In this document: piece after piece, positions 10,186 to 20,140 of the stretch
How positions within the stretch are numbered: the first letter of the stretch is position 1
How the letters are laid out: each line of letters opens with the position of its first letter
Origin: Xanthomonas sp. NCPPB 1128
GTDB lineage: Bacteria; Pseudomonadota; Gammaproteobacteria; Xanthomonadales; Xanthomonadaceae
Assembly (NCBI RefSeq): GCF_001043115.1
Contig: NZ_LFME01000037.1
Coordinates: 1-46,101, forward strand
Length of the DNA stretch: 46,101 nt
Direction of reading: 5' to 3'
Program-made: the position numbers and the translations under genes
The notes under the pieces: generated by a model
Seen by the model: the letters and a program-made list of their open reading frames with translations, nothing else
The model's database searches: none
Told to the model about the DNA's origin: nothing

Positions 10186-10222
10186 AAAAAAAGAGGCCAC
10201 GCGCACCAGGCGCGGGCCTCTT
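10186..10222 (-). terminator. Rho-independent terminator of pyrF operon
   Basis: AAGAGGCC (10191-10198) pairs with GGCCTCTT (10215-10222). Read on the minus strand, the stem is followed by a run of T (the A-run 10186-10192). It lies about 130 bases after the pyrF stop. On the plus strand there is no T-tract, but the stem may also slow transcripts leaving the halogenase gene. Confidence 0.85.
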
Positions 10223-10348
10223 CAAATCCGACCGAAGCCGGAGAACGGTATGGCACATCTCCGGCAGAGCCGGACGCTGGGCATGCTACCGGCATGCCGA
10301 AGCTAAAGCAATGCTTTAGGATCTATTGCTTAAGTTATTGATTTGACA

Positions 10349-11083
10349 TCAGCGAGTGGCGCCGCCAGCCAGCGTCGCCGCGATCTCCCGCTGGATCGCC
10401 TCGGCGGCCGCACGCGGATCGGCAGCCTGCCGGATCGGCCGGCCGACCACGATCGCATCGGCGCCGTCGGCGAAGGCCTGGGCCACGCCCACCGTGCGCT
10501 GCTGGTCGTCGCCGACCGGGCCGCCCGGGCGAATGCCGGGGCAGACGATGGAGAAGCCGGCGCCGGTGGCGCGGCGGATCGGCGCCGCTTCCTGGCCGGA
10601 GGCGATCACGCCGTCGATGCCGGCGGCCTGCGCGGCCAGCGCGCGCTCCACCACCACGTCCTCAGGCGCGCGGTCGATGCCCATCGACGCCAGGTCGGCG
10701 CGGCCCATCGAGGTCAGCACGGTCACCGCCAGCAGGCGCATGTCGCTGCCGTTGGCCTCGGCCGCGGCCTGCATCATCGCCGGGTGCCAGCCGTGGATGG
10801 TGCAGTAGTCCACCGGCCACTGCGACAGTCGGCGGATCACCCCGCCCACCGTGGCCGGGATGTCGAAGAACTTCAGGTCCACGAACACGCGCTTGCCGCG
10901 CCCTGCCAGCGTGTCCAGCACGTCGAAATATTCGCCCGAGGCGAGCAGTTCCATGCCGATCTTGTAGAACGCCACCGCATCGCCGAGCCGCTCGATCCAC
11001 TTCAGCGCCTCGCTGCGCCCGGGCACGTCGAGGGCGAAGATCAGGCGCTCGTGCGGCGCCAGCGCCAGCGGCGCGCGGCTCAC
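10349..11083 (-). CDS. pyrF: Orotidine 5'-phosphate decarboxylase
   Basis: 244 residues. This enzyme converts OMP to UMP, the last step of de novo pyrimidine synthesis, in the cytoplasm. The start is GTG 11083, which overlaps the stop of the upstream phosphatase gene as GTGA and places the protein start at [19 protein letters not shown]. The family active-site motif is present as [13 protein letters not shown] (Asp-x-Lys-x-x-Asp), and the phosphate-binding end as [20 protein letters not shown]. The length matches class I bacterial PyrF. A terminator lies downstream. Confidence 0.97.
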   Translation of the reverse strand: MSRAPLALAPHERLIFALDVPGRSEALKWIERLGDAVAFYKIGMELLASGEYFDVLDTLAGRGKRVFVDLKFFDIPATVGGVIRRLSQWPVDYCTIHGWHPAMMQAAAEANGSDMRLLAVTVLTSMGRADLASMGIDRAPEDVVVERALAAQAAGIDGVIASGQEAAPIRRATGAGFSIVCPGIRPGGPVGDDQQRTVGVAQAFADGADAIVVGRPIRQAADPRAAAEAIQREIAATLAGGATR

Positions 11084-11994
11084 TGCGCCAGCTCCAGCGC
11101 CTGCACCTTGGCCTGGTGGCGCGCGGCCCGCGACTGGGTGAAGTCGTTGTTGAACAGCGCCGGCTCCCAGGACCCGTAGCTGGGGTTGGGCAGCATCCAC
11201 CAGCGCTCGCCGAACCAGTCGTGGTACTGCTGCAGCAACTGCGCGCGGCCTTCCGGGGTGTTGGCCACGACCTGGGCGAAGTCGCCGAGCTGGTCGCCGA
11301 ACTGCATCAGCACGCGGTACTGCTGGCCGACCAGCTTGCGCCGGCAGTTCTTCTCCGAGCCGTTCTGTTCGCAATCCTTGACCACTGTGCCCAGGCCCAG
11401 CAGCACGCTGTTGTCGGCCACCGGCAGGCCGGCGCTGCGCAGGTTGGCCAGGGTCGCGTCGGTCAGGTGCACGGCGCGATTGGTCACGTACAGCACGGTG
11501 ATGCCCTTGGCGGTGGCGGTCTTGGCGAAATCGACCACGCCGGGAATCGGCTTGGCCTTCTTCTCGGCGACCCACTGGTCCCAGGTGACCTCGTCGTACT
11601 CCTTGCCGTTGCGGATCAGCCGCGCCTGGTACGGCGAGTTGTCCAGCACGGTTTCGTCCACGTCCATCACCACCGCCGGCTTCAATCCGGTGGCGGCGTT
11701 GCCGCGCTCCTCCGGCACCAGCGCGTCCCAGTTCGGTTCCTTCAGCGCCGCATCCAGGCGGTCGGCGGCGGCGCGATAGGTCTGCTCGGCCAGGGCCTGG
11801 TACTCGGCCGAGCGCTGCATCCACAGCACCGCGTTGAGGTTGTCGTCGGCCGCACCCGGCGTGGCAGCTGCGGGCGTGGTGGCGGCTGCCGTGGCGGCCG
11901 GCTTGGCGGCAGGGTCGGCGACCTGCGCCTGCGGCTTGCAGGCGGACAGGGCGAGCACGGCGCAGGCCAGTGCGGTGCGGGCGATCGGCGTCAT
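11080..11994 (-). CDS. HAD-type acid phosphatase lipoprotein (class C / e(P4) family)
   Basis: 304 residues from ATG 11994. The N-terminus has a lipobox ending LALSAC (Cys19), followed by an Ala/Pro/Thr-rich linker (about 20-50), so the protein is probably anchored in an envelope membrane facing the periplasm. The HAD motif I is DVDETVLDN (Asp111 nucleophile, Asp113), and YVTNR is motif II. Class C acid phosphatases such as Haemophilus e(P4) remove phosphate from nucleotides outside the cytoplasm so that nucleosides can be taken up, which fits co-transcription with pyrF (four-base GTGA overlap). The open frame extends further upstream, but the lipobox fixes the start. Two Cys in [13 protein letters not shown] could form a disulfide. 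Confidence 0.93.
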   Translation of the reverse strand: MTPIARTALACAVLALSACKPQAQVADPAAKPAATAAATTPAAATPGAADDNLNAVLWMQRSAEYQALAEQTYRAAADRLDAALKEPNWDALVPEERGNAATGLKPAVVMDVDETVLDNSPYQARLIRNGKEYDEVTWDQWVAEKKAKPIPGVVDFAKTATAKGITVLYVTNRAVHLTDATLANLRSAGLPVADNSVLLGLGTVVKDCEQNGSEKNCRRKLVGQQYRVLMQFGDQLGDFAQVVANTPEGRAQLLQQYHDWFGERWWMLPNPSYGSWEPALFNNDFTQSRAARHQAKVQALELAQ

Positions 11995-12242
11995 CGGGCG
12001 TGGCAACCTAGGCAAATGAATTGCCGATTTTAGCCCGTTGCGATGACAGTGGCGCACGACGCGCCGGCGGCAGGCGCTCTCGCTCACCATGCACACACTC
12101 CCGTCGCTTTCCTTCGGGAATTCGTGACATCCGTATGGCGCCGCAAACAGCATTGTGCGATTGCGATGTCCATTCATCACCGATACCGAACCGCAATGCT
12201 CCAGCAGTATGCTTTGCCTCACGCACGCCAGAAGCCCGCACG

Positions 12243-12890
12243 ATGACCGACACTGCCGTCCCTGTCCTCTCCGCCATCGAAGCCCGCGCACTTGGCTGCC
12301 TGATCGAGAAGGAGGCGACCACGCCGGATGCGTATCCGCTCACGGTCAATGCGACGGTGGTGGCGGCCAACCAGAAGACCTCGCGCGAGCCGGTGATGAC
12401 CCTGAGCCCGGGCGATGTGCAGCATGCGCTGCGGCAACTGGAGGGGCGCGGGCTGGTGCGGCAACAGTTCTCCTCGCGCGCCGAGCGCTATGAGCATCGG
12501 TTGGCGTCGGCGCTGGATCTGACCCAGCAGCAGGTGGCCTTGCTCGGCCTGCTGCTGTTGCGCGGCCCGCAGACGGTCAATGAGTTGCTGACGCGTGCCG
12601 AGCGCATGGCGCGCTTCGCCGATGCGGATGACGTCCGCCATCAGTTGGAACGGCTGGCGCAGCGTCAGTTGGCGGTGCAGTTGCCACGTGCCAGCGGGCA
12701 GCGCGAGGACCGTTACATGCACTTGCTTGCCGGTCCGGTGGACGCGGAGGCGCTGGCCGCCACATTCAAGGCGCGGCCGAGCGCCTCGGGCCACGACGAG
12801 TTGGAAGGCCGGGTGCAGGCGCTGGAGGCTGAGGTGGCGGAGCTGCGCGAGATCGTGGCGCAGTTGCAGGCGCAGCACGAGTCCGAGTGA
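12243..12890 (+). CDS. yceH: YceH-family protein (DUF480)
   Basis: 215 residues from ATG 12243. The start fits the family N-terminus ([29 protein letters not shown]). Two winged-helix-like segments are visible (about 5-85, with [17 protein letters not shown], and about 90-170, with [17 protein letters not shown]). A C-terminal coiled coil follows (about 185-213, [18 protein letters not shown]). The biochemical role of YceH proteins is not established; the fold suggests DNA or protein binding. Divergent from the phosphatase-pyrF unit across a 248-base spacer in which I see no strong regulatory motif. Confidence 0.93.
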   Translation: MTDTAVPVLSAIEARALGCLIEKEATTPDAYPLTVNATVVAANQKTSREPVMTLSPGDVQHALRQLEGRGLVRQQFSSRAERYEHRLASALDLTQQQVALLGLLLLRGPQTVNELLTRAERMARFADADDVRHQLERLAQRQLAVQLPRASGQREDRYMHLLAGPVDAEALAATFKARPSASGHDELEGRVQALEAEVAELREIVAQLQAQHESE

Positions 12891-12945
12891 AGCTGTGCAG
12901 GCGTGTCTCGAAAGGGAGCCTTTAGTTAACTACGAAGACGCACTT

Positions 12946-13012
12946 GTAGGAGCGGCTTCAGCCGCGACCGGGCGTTCCCGGTAAAGCTCATCGCGGCTGA
13001 AGCCGCTCCTAC
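12946..13012. repeat. Inverted pair of REP-like palindromes
   Basis: A 22-base arm (12946-12967, beginning GTAGGAGCGGCTTCAGCCGC) is repeated exactly in inverse at 12991-13012, with a 23-base spacer that itself holds CCGGG/CCCGG. Each arm is palindromic on its own (AGCGGC-TTCA-GCCGC), and the pair can form one long stem. Single copies of the same unit occur at 30056 and 34356. The placement just after yceH could stabilise or end its transcript. Confidence 0.9.
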
Positions 13013-13116
13013 GATCGCGGAGACAGACCCCGCAAAGCCACAACAAAGGCGCGTCACCAGAGGTGTCCTAAAGTACCAGTGCGCTCATCAAACGCAGCGG
13101 CCCCGCGATCGCAGGA

Positions 13117-13659
13117 TCACTCCGCCTCCACCTGCGGAATCACCGCCAGCATATCGGTCACGCCGACATCCACACCCGCCTGGCTGAGCAAGGTGGTCGC
13201 CTGGCCGCGATGGTGGGTCTGGTGGTTGAAGAAATGCAGCAGCAGGTCGCCGAAGCGCCGCCCATGTGATTCACCGCGGGTGTTGCGATAGCGCAGCGCC
13301 ACGTCCAGGTCGTCGGCATGCAGTTGCGACATCCACTCGGCGATCGTCGCATCCAGCGCCTCGCGCTGCATCCGCAGGTCCGCCAGGCAGTCGGCCTGCG
13401 GCGCATCCAGGGCGGCGGGAACTGGCGTGGCGGCGATGGCCTGCAGCGCCGGGTGCCGCGCCGGATGCTGGGCGAAGCGCTGCAGCCAGATCGTGTCGGC
13501 TACCACCAGGTGGTTGAGCGTGCCCAACAGCGACCCGAAGAAGGCGCCGCGCGGCTCGGTGATCGCGGCGTCCGGCAGGGTCGCGGCCGCGGTGTAGAGA
13601 CGCTGGTTCATCCATTGGCTATAGCCGGCGAACAGCTGCAGTGTGTGCAAGGTGTCCAT
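13117..13659 (-). CDS. DinB-fold family protein
   Basis: 180 residues from ATG 13659. AGGAGAG lies nine bases upstream inside the end of the preceding gene. The sequence has the four-helix DinB/YfiT pattern with likely metal-binding histidines: LLGTLNHLVVADTIWLQRF near residue 50 and FFNHQTHHRGQATTLL near residue 145. DinB-fold proteins include metal-dependent thiol transferases and proteins of unknown role; they are unrelated to DNA polymerase IV despite the name. It lies two bases after the acetyltransferase gene, so the two are almost certainly co-transcribed. Substrate unknown. Confidence 0.92.
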   Translation of the reverse strand: MDTLHTLQLFAGYSQWMNQRLYTAAATLPDAAITEPRGAFFGSLLGTLNHLVVADTIWLQRFAQHPARHPALQAIAATPVPAALDAPQADCLADLRMQREALDATIAEWMSQLHADDLDVALRYRNTRGESHGRRFGDLLLHFFNHQTHHRGQATTLLSQAGVDVGVTDMLAVIPQVEAE

Positions 13660-13661
13660 GC

Positions 13662-14198
13662 TCAGGCGCTCTCCTGTGGCGCGTGCAGATCGCAACTGTG
13701 CAGTTCGACCTCGGCTGCCTCCGGGCTCAGGCGCACGCGCCCCTGGGCGACGAAGCCCAGCGTGGCGAGCAGGCGCAGCGAGCGCGCATTGCCCGGGGCC
13801 ACGATGGCGTAGACGCTCGGCAGCGCGAGCACGGTGCGCGCGTACTCCAGCACCGCGCGCGCGGCCTCGCTGGCGTAGCCATGGCCCGCATAGGGCTGCA
13901 GCAGGGCGTAACCCAGGTCGGGGGCAGGCAAGGTGGGACGCAGCACCAGCCCGGCCACGCCGAGCCAGGTGCCGTCGTCGTGGCGCTCCACCGCATACAG
14001 GCCGAAGCCGTGTTCGGCGTAGCTGCGCACCGAGCCGTCGGTGAGGTAGCGGCTGGCCTGCGCTTCGTCACGCACGCCGCGGTCGCCGATGTGGGCCAGG
14101 AAGCCGGGGTCGTTGAGCAGGGCCAGCATCGGCACCGCGTCGCGCTCGGGGTCCAGTCGGCGCAGTATCAGGCGCGCGGTCTCGATCACGGGGGACAT
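13662..14198 (-). CDS. GNAT N-acetyltransferase (RimJ/RimL-like)
   Basis: 178 residues from ATG 14198, preceded by AGGAG with good spacing. The N-terminus ETARLILRRLDPERDAVPML and the central LGYALLQPYAGHGYASEAARAVLEYA (acetyl-CoA-binding loop and helix) are typical of RimJ/RimL-like GNATs. The tail NARSLRLLATLGFVAQGRV is the family's final helix and strand. Such enzymes acetylate protein N-termini or small molecules; the acceptor cannot be predicted. First gene of a two-gene unit with the DinB-fold gene, divergent from tamA. Confidence 0.93.
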   Translation of the reverse strand: MSPVIETARLILRRLDPERDAVPMLALLNDPGFLAHIGDRGVRDEAQASRYLTDGSVRSYAEHGFGLYAVERHDDGTWLGVAGLVLRPTLPAPDLGYALLQPYAGHGYASEAARAVLEYARTVLALPSVYAIVAPGNARSLRLLATLGFVAQGRVRLSPEAAEVELHSCDLHAPQESA

Positions 14199-14415
14199 GC
14201 GGTGCTCCTGTGGGCCGTGGCGACAGCGTGGCGCTGTCGCCACGGCTTGGCAAGCGGCACCGGCACACCGCGTTTCCTGCCGTAGACGCCTCGACGCAGT
14301 GGGTCCAGAACGCAAGAAATACCCCAGCACGGACGCCGCCACACCCGACATCCCGGTCACGCGTAACAAACGTCTAGTTAACAGCTTCACATGGGGTGCC
14401 GGTATTCTGACGCCC

Positions 14416-16197
14416 ATGCGACCCATCCCCCGTCTCGCCATCGTCCTGTCCCTGCTCTCCCTGGCCGGCCTCGCCGAGGCCCGCGGCGTTATCGAAAAGG
14501 TACAGATCCAGGGTCTGAACAAGGACGACGACGCGGCGATGATCGAGAACATCCAGGTCTCGCTGTCGCTGTACGACGCCATCGGCAAGGACCAGGGCGA
14601 GTCGCGCCTGGAGTACCTGCTGAGCCAGGCCGAACGGCAGACCCGGCAGGCGCTGGAGCCGTTCGGCTACTTCACCCCCACCATCACCGTCGAGGCGCCG
14701 CGCCAGGACGACAAAGTGACCGTGGTAGTGCACGTGGACAAGGGCGAGCCGATCCGGGTGCGCAATTTCCATGTGGGCATCACCGGCCCGGCCGAGGACG
14801 ACCGCTACCTGGGCGACGACCTGAAGAACTTCCGCCCGCGCAAGGGCGATATCTTCGTCAGCAGCGTCTACGAGACCAGCAAGGTCACCATCACCCGGCG
14901 CCTGGCCGAGCGCGGCTACTTCGATGCCGACTTCACCCAGCGCAAGGTCGAGGTCACCCGCGCCGACCACGCCGCCGACATCGACCTGAGCTGGGACAGC
15001 GGCCGCCGCTACAACATGGGCCCGATCCGCTTCCACCAGGACTACTTCAACCAGAAGCTGTTCGATCCGCTGGTGTACTGGAAGGAAGGCAGCTACTACC
15101 ACGAGGGCAAGCTCGACCGTCTGCGCGAGTCGCTGGTCAAGCTCGACTACTTCAGCGTGATCGACATACAGCCCAAGCCGGAGGAGGCCGACGCCAACGG
15201 CGACGTGCCGGTGGACGTCAACCTCACCCGCGCCAAGCGCAGCATCTACACCGCCGGCCTCAGCTACGGTAGCGAGAGCGGCGCCGGCGTGCGCCTGGGC
15301 GTGGACCGCCGCTACGTCAATGCGCGCGGGCACAAGCTCAGCACGCAGCTGGACTACGCGCAGAAGCGCAAGAGTTTCATCACCAGCTACCGGATCCCGG
15401 CGTTCCGCTGGCTCGACGGCTGGTACACCACCTCGCTGCGCGTCTACGACGAGCAGACCGATTACATCGACCTGCGCAACGTCAAGCTCACCGGCAGCCG
15501 CAGCGGGCAGATCAACGAGCACTGGACCGCGATCGCCTCGATCAATGCGCTGCGCGAACGCTGGCGCTACGCCACCGACGAGGTGTTCGACGGCGCGCTG
15601 TACCAGACCTCGACGCTGTTCTATCCGCAGATCGAAGCGGACTACGTCGGCGTCGACGACAAGGTGTTCCCGCGCAAGGGCTTCAGCGGCAACATCAGCC
15701 TGCGCGGCGGCGCCGAGGGCGTGGGCTCGGATGCCAGCTTCGTGCAGGCACACATGCGGGTGAACTGGTTCCACGGCATCGGCGACAACGATCGCCTGAT
15801 CCTGCGCGGCGAAGCCGGCAGCACCTGGACCGACGCCCTGGTGGCGATGCCGCCGAGCCTGCGCTTCTTCGCCGGCGGCGACAACAGCATCCGCGGCTAT
15901 GCCTTCCGCGAAGTCGGCCCGCGCACGCCGCGGCCGGATCGTTTCGCGCTCGGCGCCAAGCATGTGCTCACCGGCAGCGCCGAGTACGAGCATTACTTCA
16001 AGGGCGGTCCGTGGGGCGGTGCGGTGTTCGTCGATAGCGGCAGCGCCTTCGACGACACCCCGGACTGGCACACCGGCGTCGGCTTCGGCCTGCGCTGGCG
16101 CTCGCCGGTGGGCCCGGTGCGGGTCGACATCGCCCATGGCTTGAACGATCCCGACTCGCAGTTCCAGCTCTATCTCAACATCGGAGCCAACCTGTGA
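14416..16197 (+). CDS. tamA: Translocation and assembly module protein TamA
   Basis: 593 residues, an Omp85-family outer-membrane protein. ATG 14416 gives a signal peptide (RLAIVLSLLSLAGLAEARG). Three POTRA-like domains fill about residues 22-265 (for example RQALEPFGYFTPTITVE and RRLAERGYFDADFTQRKVEV). The C-terminal barrel contains the conserved lid-loop motif SIRGYAFREVGP near residue 495 and ends in a beta-signal (FQLYLNIGANL). With TamB it forms an envelope-spanning system implicated in outer-membrane protein assembly and lipid transport. Its stop overlaps the tamB start (GTGA), showing coupled translation. Confidence 0.96.
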   Translation: MRPIPRLAIVLSLLSLAGLAEARGVIEKVQIQGLNKDDDAAMIENIQVSLSLYDAIGKDQGESRLEYLLSQAERQTRQALEPFGYFTPTITVEAPRQDDKVTVVVHVDKGEPIRVRNFHVGITGPAEDDRYLGDDLKNFRPRKGDIFVSSVYETSKVTITRRLAERGYFDADFTQRKVEVTRADHAADIDLSWDSGRRYNMGPIRFHQDYFNQKLFDPLVYWKEGSYYHEGKLDRLRESLVKLDYFSVIDIQPKPEEADANGDVPVDVNLTRAKRSIYTAGLSYGSESGAGVRLGVDRRYVNARGHKLSTQLDYAQKRKSFITSYRIPAFRWLDGWYTTSLRVYDEQTDYIDLRNVKLTGSRSGQINEHWTAIASINALRERWRYATDEVFDGALYQTSTLFYPQIEADYVGVDDKVFPRKGFSGNISLRGGAEGVGSDASFVQAHMRVNWFHGIGDNDRLILRGEAGSTWTDALVAMPPSLRFFAGGDNSIRGYAFREVGPRTPRPDRFALGAKHVLTGSAEYEHYFKGGPWGGAVFVDSGSAFDDTPDWHTGVGFGLRWRSPVGPVRVDIAHGLNDPDSQFQLYLNIGANL

Positions 16198-19100
16198 GCG
16201 CGCCGCTGGAGCCGACGTCGCCCGCCGCGCCGCCGCCGCGGCGCCCCCGCTTTTACCGGCGCAAGCGCTTCTGGTGGGGCTCGGCGCTGACCATTGCTGG
16301 CCTGGTGCTGCTGACGGTGATTGCGCTGTACTGGCTGCTGCAGACCGTGGCCGGGCGCGACGTGCTGCTGGCGCAGGTGGTGGCGCGGCTGCCGGCCGGC
16401 TCCACCCTGACCTGGGAGCGAGCCGAAGGGCCGCTGGCCGGGCCACTGATCCTGCACAACCTGGATTTCCGCTACAACGAAATCCACTTCACCGCCGAAC
16501 GCGCCTACCTGGATCCGGACATCCGCCCGCTGCTCGGGCGCAAGCTGCAACTGGACGCGCTGGAGCTGACCAACGCCACGCTCAACCTGGCCAAGAGCGA
16601 CGAACCGTTCGAGTTGCCGCGCTGGCCGCAGTCGCTGCCGCAGATCGAAGTGCCGCTGGCCCTGCAGGCCGATCGCATCGCCATCGACGGCCTGCGTATC
16701 ACCCAGGCGCAGCAGCCGATGATCGACATCCGCACGCTGCGCGGTGGCGTGGAAGTGGCAAACGGCGAGTTCCGTGCCACTCAGGTGGTGGTGAACAGCG
16801 ACCGCGGCGATTTCCGCGTCAACGGCGACTACCTGCCGGGCCAAGACTACACCGCCGACCTCACCGCCAGCGCGGTGCTGCCGGCCGCGCGCGGCCGCAC
16901 CCCGGCGCGCCTGGGCCTGGTCGCGCGCGGCGACCTGGACAAGATGGAAGTGGCCATCGCCGGCAATGCACCGGCGCCGCTGCGCGTGACCCTGGTGTTC
17001 ACCGGCCGCACCGATCCGGTGTGGGAGTTCGCCGCCAGCAGCAAGGCGCTGGATCCGTCGCTGCTGGTGCCGCCGGCCGACGACGCGCCGGCAGCGGTGC
17101 CACTGGCGTTCGACCTGCGTGCGAACGGCAAGGGCGGCAATGCCGATCTGCAGGGCGAGCTGTCGCGCGACGGGCAAAAGCTCGTGCTCGATCCCTCGCA
17201 CCTGAGCCTGGACAACCAGGTACTCACTGTCGCGCCGCTGCAACTGCGCGCCTTCGACGGGCAACTGCGCCTGCGTGGCACGGCCGATCTGCGCGACCCG
17301 AATAACACGCAGCTGCGCTTCGCGGTCAACGCCAGCGGCATGAGCTTCGCTACCGCGCCGGATCCGTCCACCCCGGACGCGCCGGCGGTGCCGATCAAGC
17401 TGGTCGAGGCCAATCTGGGCGTGGCCGGCACGCTGAAGCAATGGGCCACCTACGGCGAGGCCACCGTCGCCCGCGGCAAGGACAGCGCCAAGTTGCAGCT
17501 GGACGTGCGCGGCGACGATCGCCAGGCGCAGCTGAAGCAGGTGCGCGCGACCATGCCCAGCGGCACCCTCGACCTGGGCGGCAACGTGGCCTGGGTGCCC
17601 GAGTTGAACTGGGACGTGCAAGGCACGCTGGCCGGCTTCGACCCCGGCTACTTCGCACCGGGCTGGGACGGCAAGCTGTCCGGCACCTTCGCCTCGCAGG
17701 GCAAGCAGTTGCCGGCGCGGCCGGACGGAAGCGCCGCCGGTTACCAGGCCACGCTCGATATCCCGGGCTTGAACGGACGCCTGCGCAGTCGCCCGCTCGA
17801 CGCCAATGCCAAGCTCGCCCTGCAGGGCAGCCAGGGCGAGGGCAAGCTGCAACTGAGCCTGGGCGATAGCCGCCTGCAGGCGCAGGGCAAGGTCGGCGAC
17901 CAGCTCGACGTGGACGCGCAACTGCAGCCGCTGCAACTGGCCGACCTGCTGCCCGGCGGCGCCGGCAGCCTGCGCGGCAGCGTGCAGATCAAGGGCCGCC
18001 GCGACGCCCCCGACCTCACCGCCGACCTCACCGGCAGCGGCCTGAAGTGGGACAGCTACAGCGCCGACAGCGTCAGCCTGCGCGGGCGCCTGCCCTGGCG
18101 CGGCAACGGCGGCGAACTCGCCCTGCGCGGCAGCGCGATCAACGCCGGCGTGCTGCTGCAGACGCTGAGCGTGGACGCGCGCGGCGCGGTCGAGAACCTG
18201 CAGCTCGATGCCAAGACCGAGAACGACATGGGCGCGCTGGCCCTGGCCGGGCAGGTGCGCCGCAACGGCACACGCTGGCAGGGCGCCTTGAACACGCTGC
18301 GCATCGCACCGGCCAAGGGCGAACCATGGCAGCTGCGGCAGGCGGCCAATTTCAGCGTGGCCGGCAGTGCTTTCAGCCTGTCCGAGAGCTGCCTGGCTCC
18401 GAGCAGTGGCGGCGCCTTGTGCGTGTCTGCCGACTGGCCGAAGCAGGGCCTGACCCTGCGCGGCGACGCCTTGCCGCTGGCCCTGGTGCAGCCATGGCTG
18501 CCGCCCAGCAACGGCCGCAAGATGTACCTGCGCGGCGACCTGTCCATCGACGGCAGCTTCAAGCCAGCCGGCAACGCCTGGCAGGGTTCGCTGCGCCTGG
18601 CCTCGCGCGAAGGCGGCTTGCGCCTGGGTGACAACGCGCGCGGCGAACTGCTGCGCTACGACCAGTTCAGTTTCGTCACCGACTTCAGCGCCCAGCACAT
18701 CCACTCCAAGCTCGGCGTCGGCTTCCAGGGCGACGGCTTCGTCGACGCCACCGTCGACACCGGCTGGGATGCGTACGCGCCGCTGACCGGCGAGATCTAC
18801 ATGAACATGGCGCGGCTGTACTGGCTGGAGCTGTTCTCGCCCGATCTGGTGCGGCCCAAGGGCCTGGTCGAAGGCCACGTCAGCTTGCGCGGCACCCGCT
18901 CGCAGCCGGCGATGGGCGGCGATGCCACACTGAGCAACTTCACCGGCGAACTGCCGGCGCTGGGCCTGACCCTGAGCGAAGGCAAGGGCCGCTTCGACGC
19001 GCAGCCGGACGGCTCGGCGCGCATCGTCGCCTCGGTCAAGTCCGGCGAAGGCACGCTCAACGTCGACGGCGGCCTATCTTGGTACGGCGACCGCACGCCG

Positions 19101-20033
19101 CTGCAGTTGAACATCCGCGGCACCAACGTGCTGGTGTCCAACACCGCCGAACTGCGCGCCGTGGCCAATCCCGACCTGCAGTTCGGCATCGCCAACAAGA
19201 CCATGATGCTGAGCGGCCAGGTCACCGTGCCCTCGGCCGACATCGACCTGGAACGGCTGGACCGCGGCACCTCGCTGTCCGAGGACGTGGTGGTGCTGGA
19301 CCCGGCCGACCCCGAGGCCACGCCGACCTCGCCGCTGGAGATGGACCTGCGGGTGACCCTGGGCGACCAGGTCAAGATGGCCGGTTTCGGCCTCAAGGGC
19401 GCGCTGACCGGCGCCATGCAGGTGCGCTCGCGGCCGGGCCGCGAAACCACCGCCACCGGTGGGCTGGACGTCAGCGGCAAGTACAAGGCGTACGGCCAGG
19501 ACCTGACCATCACCCGCGGCCAGCTCACCTGGAGCAACAACATCGTCTCCGACCCGCGCATCAACATCCGCGCGCAGCGTCAGGTCGGCGACGTCACCGC
19601 CGGCATCGACGTCACCGGCCGCGCCACCGCCCCGCATGCGGACGTGTGGTCGGACCCGTCGATGTCGCAATCCGAAGCGATGTCCTACCTGGTGCTGGGC
19701 CGCAGCCTCAGCAACACCAGCAGCGCCGAAGCCGACCAGGTCACCGCCGCGGCCAGCGCCCTGTCGGCCGGCAGCGGCCTGCTCGCCTCGCAACTCGGCG
19801 CCAGGCTCGGCTTCGACGACGCCGGCGTCAGCCAGTCGCGCACCCTCGGCGGTTCGGTGGTGGGCTTCGGCAAATACCTCTCGCCGAAACTCTACGTCAG
19901 CTACGGCGTGTCGCTGATCGGCAGCGGCTCGGTCCTGACGCTGAAATATCTGCTGGGCCACGGCTTTGATGCCGAGGTGGAATCGAGCACGGTGGAGAAC
20001 CGTGGGTCGGTGAATTGGCGGAAGGAGAAGTAG
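16194..20033 (+). CDS. tamB: Translocation and assembly module protein TamB (AsmA-like)
   Basis: 1279 residues from GTG 16194, overlapping the tamA stop. A Pro/Arg-rich cytoplasmic N-terminus is followed by one membrane anchor at about 30-52 (ALTIAGLVLLTVIALYWLL). A very long beta-rich periplasmic region follows, and the C-terminal DUF490/TamB domain ends in SQSEAMSYLVLGRSL, LGFDDAGVSQSRTLGGSVVG and FGKYLSPKLYVSYGVSLIG. TamB forms a hydrophobic groove from inner to outer membrane and works with TamA; AsmA-like relatives carry phospholipids. The length is typical. Base composition is like the flanking chromosome, in contrast to the AT-richer island that starts about 50 bases later. Confidence 0.96.
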   Translation: MSAPLEPTSPAAPPPRRPRFYRRKRFWWGSALTIAGLVLLTVIALYWLLQTVAGRDVLLAQVVARLPAGSTLTWERAEGPLAGPLILHNLDFRYNEIHFTAERAYLDPDIRPLLGRKLQLDALELTNATLNLAKSDEPFELPRWPQSLPQIEVPLALQADRIAIDGLRITQAQQPMIDIRTLRGGVEVANGEFRATQVVVNSDRGDFRVNGDYLPGQDYTADLTASAVLPAARGRTPARLGLVARGDLDKMEVAIAGNAPAPLRVTLVFTGRTDPVWEFAASSKALDPSLLVPPADDAPAAVPLAFDLRANGKGGNADLQGELSRDGQKLVLDPSHLSLDNQVLTVAPLQLRAFDGQLRLRGTADLRDPNNTQLRFAVNASGMSFATAPDPSTPDAPAVPIKLVEANLGVAGTLKQWATYGEATVARGKDSAKLQLDVRGDDRQAQLKQVRATMPSGTLDLGGNVAWVPELNWDVQGTLAGFDPGYFAPGWDGKLSGTFASQGKQLPARPDGSAAGYQATLDIPGLNGRLRSRPLDANAKLALQGSQGEGKLQLSLGDSRLQAQGKVGDQLDVDAQLQPLQLADLLPGGAGSLRGSVQIKGRRDAPDLTADLTGSGLKWDSYSADSVSLRGRLPWRGNGGELALRGSAINAGVLLQTLSVDARGAVENLQLDAKTENDMGALALAGQVRRNGTRWQGALNTLRIAPAKGEPWQLRQAANFSVAGSAFSLSESCLAPSSGGALCVSADWPKQGLTLRGDALPLALVQPWLPPSNGRKMYLRGDLSIDGSFKPAGNAWQGSLRLASREGGLRLGDNARGELLRYDQFSFVTDFSAQHIHSKLGVGFQGDGFVDATVDTGWDAYAPLTGEIYMNMARLYWLELFSPDLVRPKGLVEGHVSLRGTRSQPAMGGDATLSNFTGELPALGLTLSEGKGRFDAQPDGSARIVASVKSGEGTLNVDGGLSWYGDRTPLQLNIRGTNVLVSNTAELRAVANPDLQFGIANKTMMLSGQVTVPSADIDLERLDRGTSLSEDVVVLDPADPEATPTSPLEMDLRVTLGDQVKMAGFGLKGALTGAMQVRSRPGRETTATGGLDVSGKYKAYGQDLTITRGQLTWSNNIVSDPRINIRAQRQVGDVTAGIDVTGRATAPHADVWSDPSMSQSEAMSYLVLGRSLSNTSSAEADQVTAAASALSAGSGLLASQLGARLGFDDAGVSQSRTLGGSVVGFGKYLSPKLYVSYGVSLIGSGSVLTLKYLLGHGFDAEVESSTVENRGSVNWRKEK

Positions 20034-20059
20034 TGCTTGGACTGGGGAGGTCGAGGCGT

Positions 20060-20102
20060 GAAATTTTCTTGACAAATTTCTCGAATACCATGCAAGTTAT
20101 GT
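20060..20102 (+). promoter_or_regulatory. Candidate promoter and operator of the RHS locus
   Basis: A perfect -35 hexamer TTGACA lies at 20069-20074. It sits inside an exact inverted repeat GAAATTT (20060-20066) / AAATTTC (20074-20080), which could be a repressor site. A -10 element is not clear: TTATGT at 20097-20102 is 22 bases away, longer than usual. This is the first AT-rich stretch after tamB and the only spacer before the five genes that follow. Confidence 0.35.
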
Positions 20103-20140
20103 AACTGTCGGCGTCGCGCCGGTGGCTAAAGGGGCGATTA

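Noticed and set aside
12946-13012. The inverted repeat pair as insertion-sequence ends
   Set aside because: Only 23 bases separate the arms, and the single units recur alone elsewhere, as REP units do.
13117-13659. DinB-fold gene as DNA polymerase IV
   Set aside because: The 180-residue helical, histidine-containing sequence belongs to the unrelated DinB/YfiT fold; polymerase motifs are absent.
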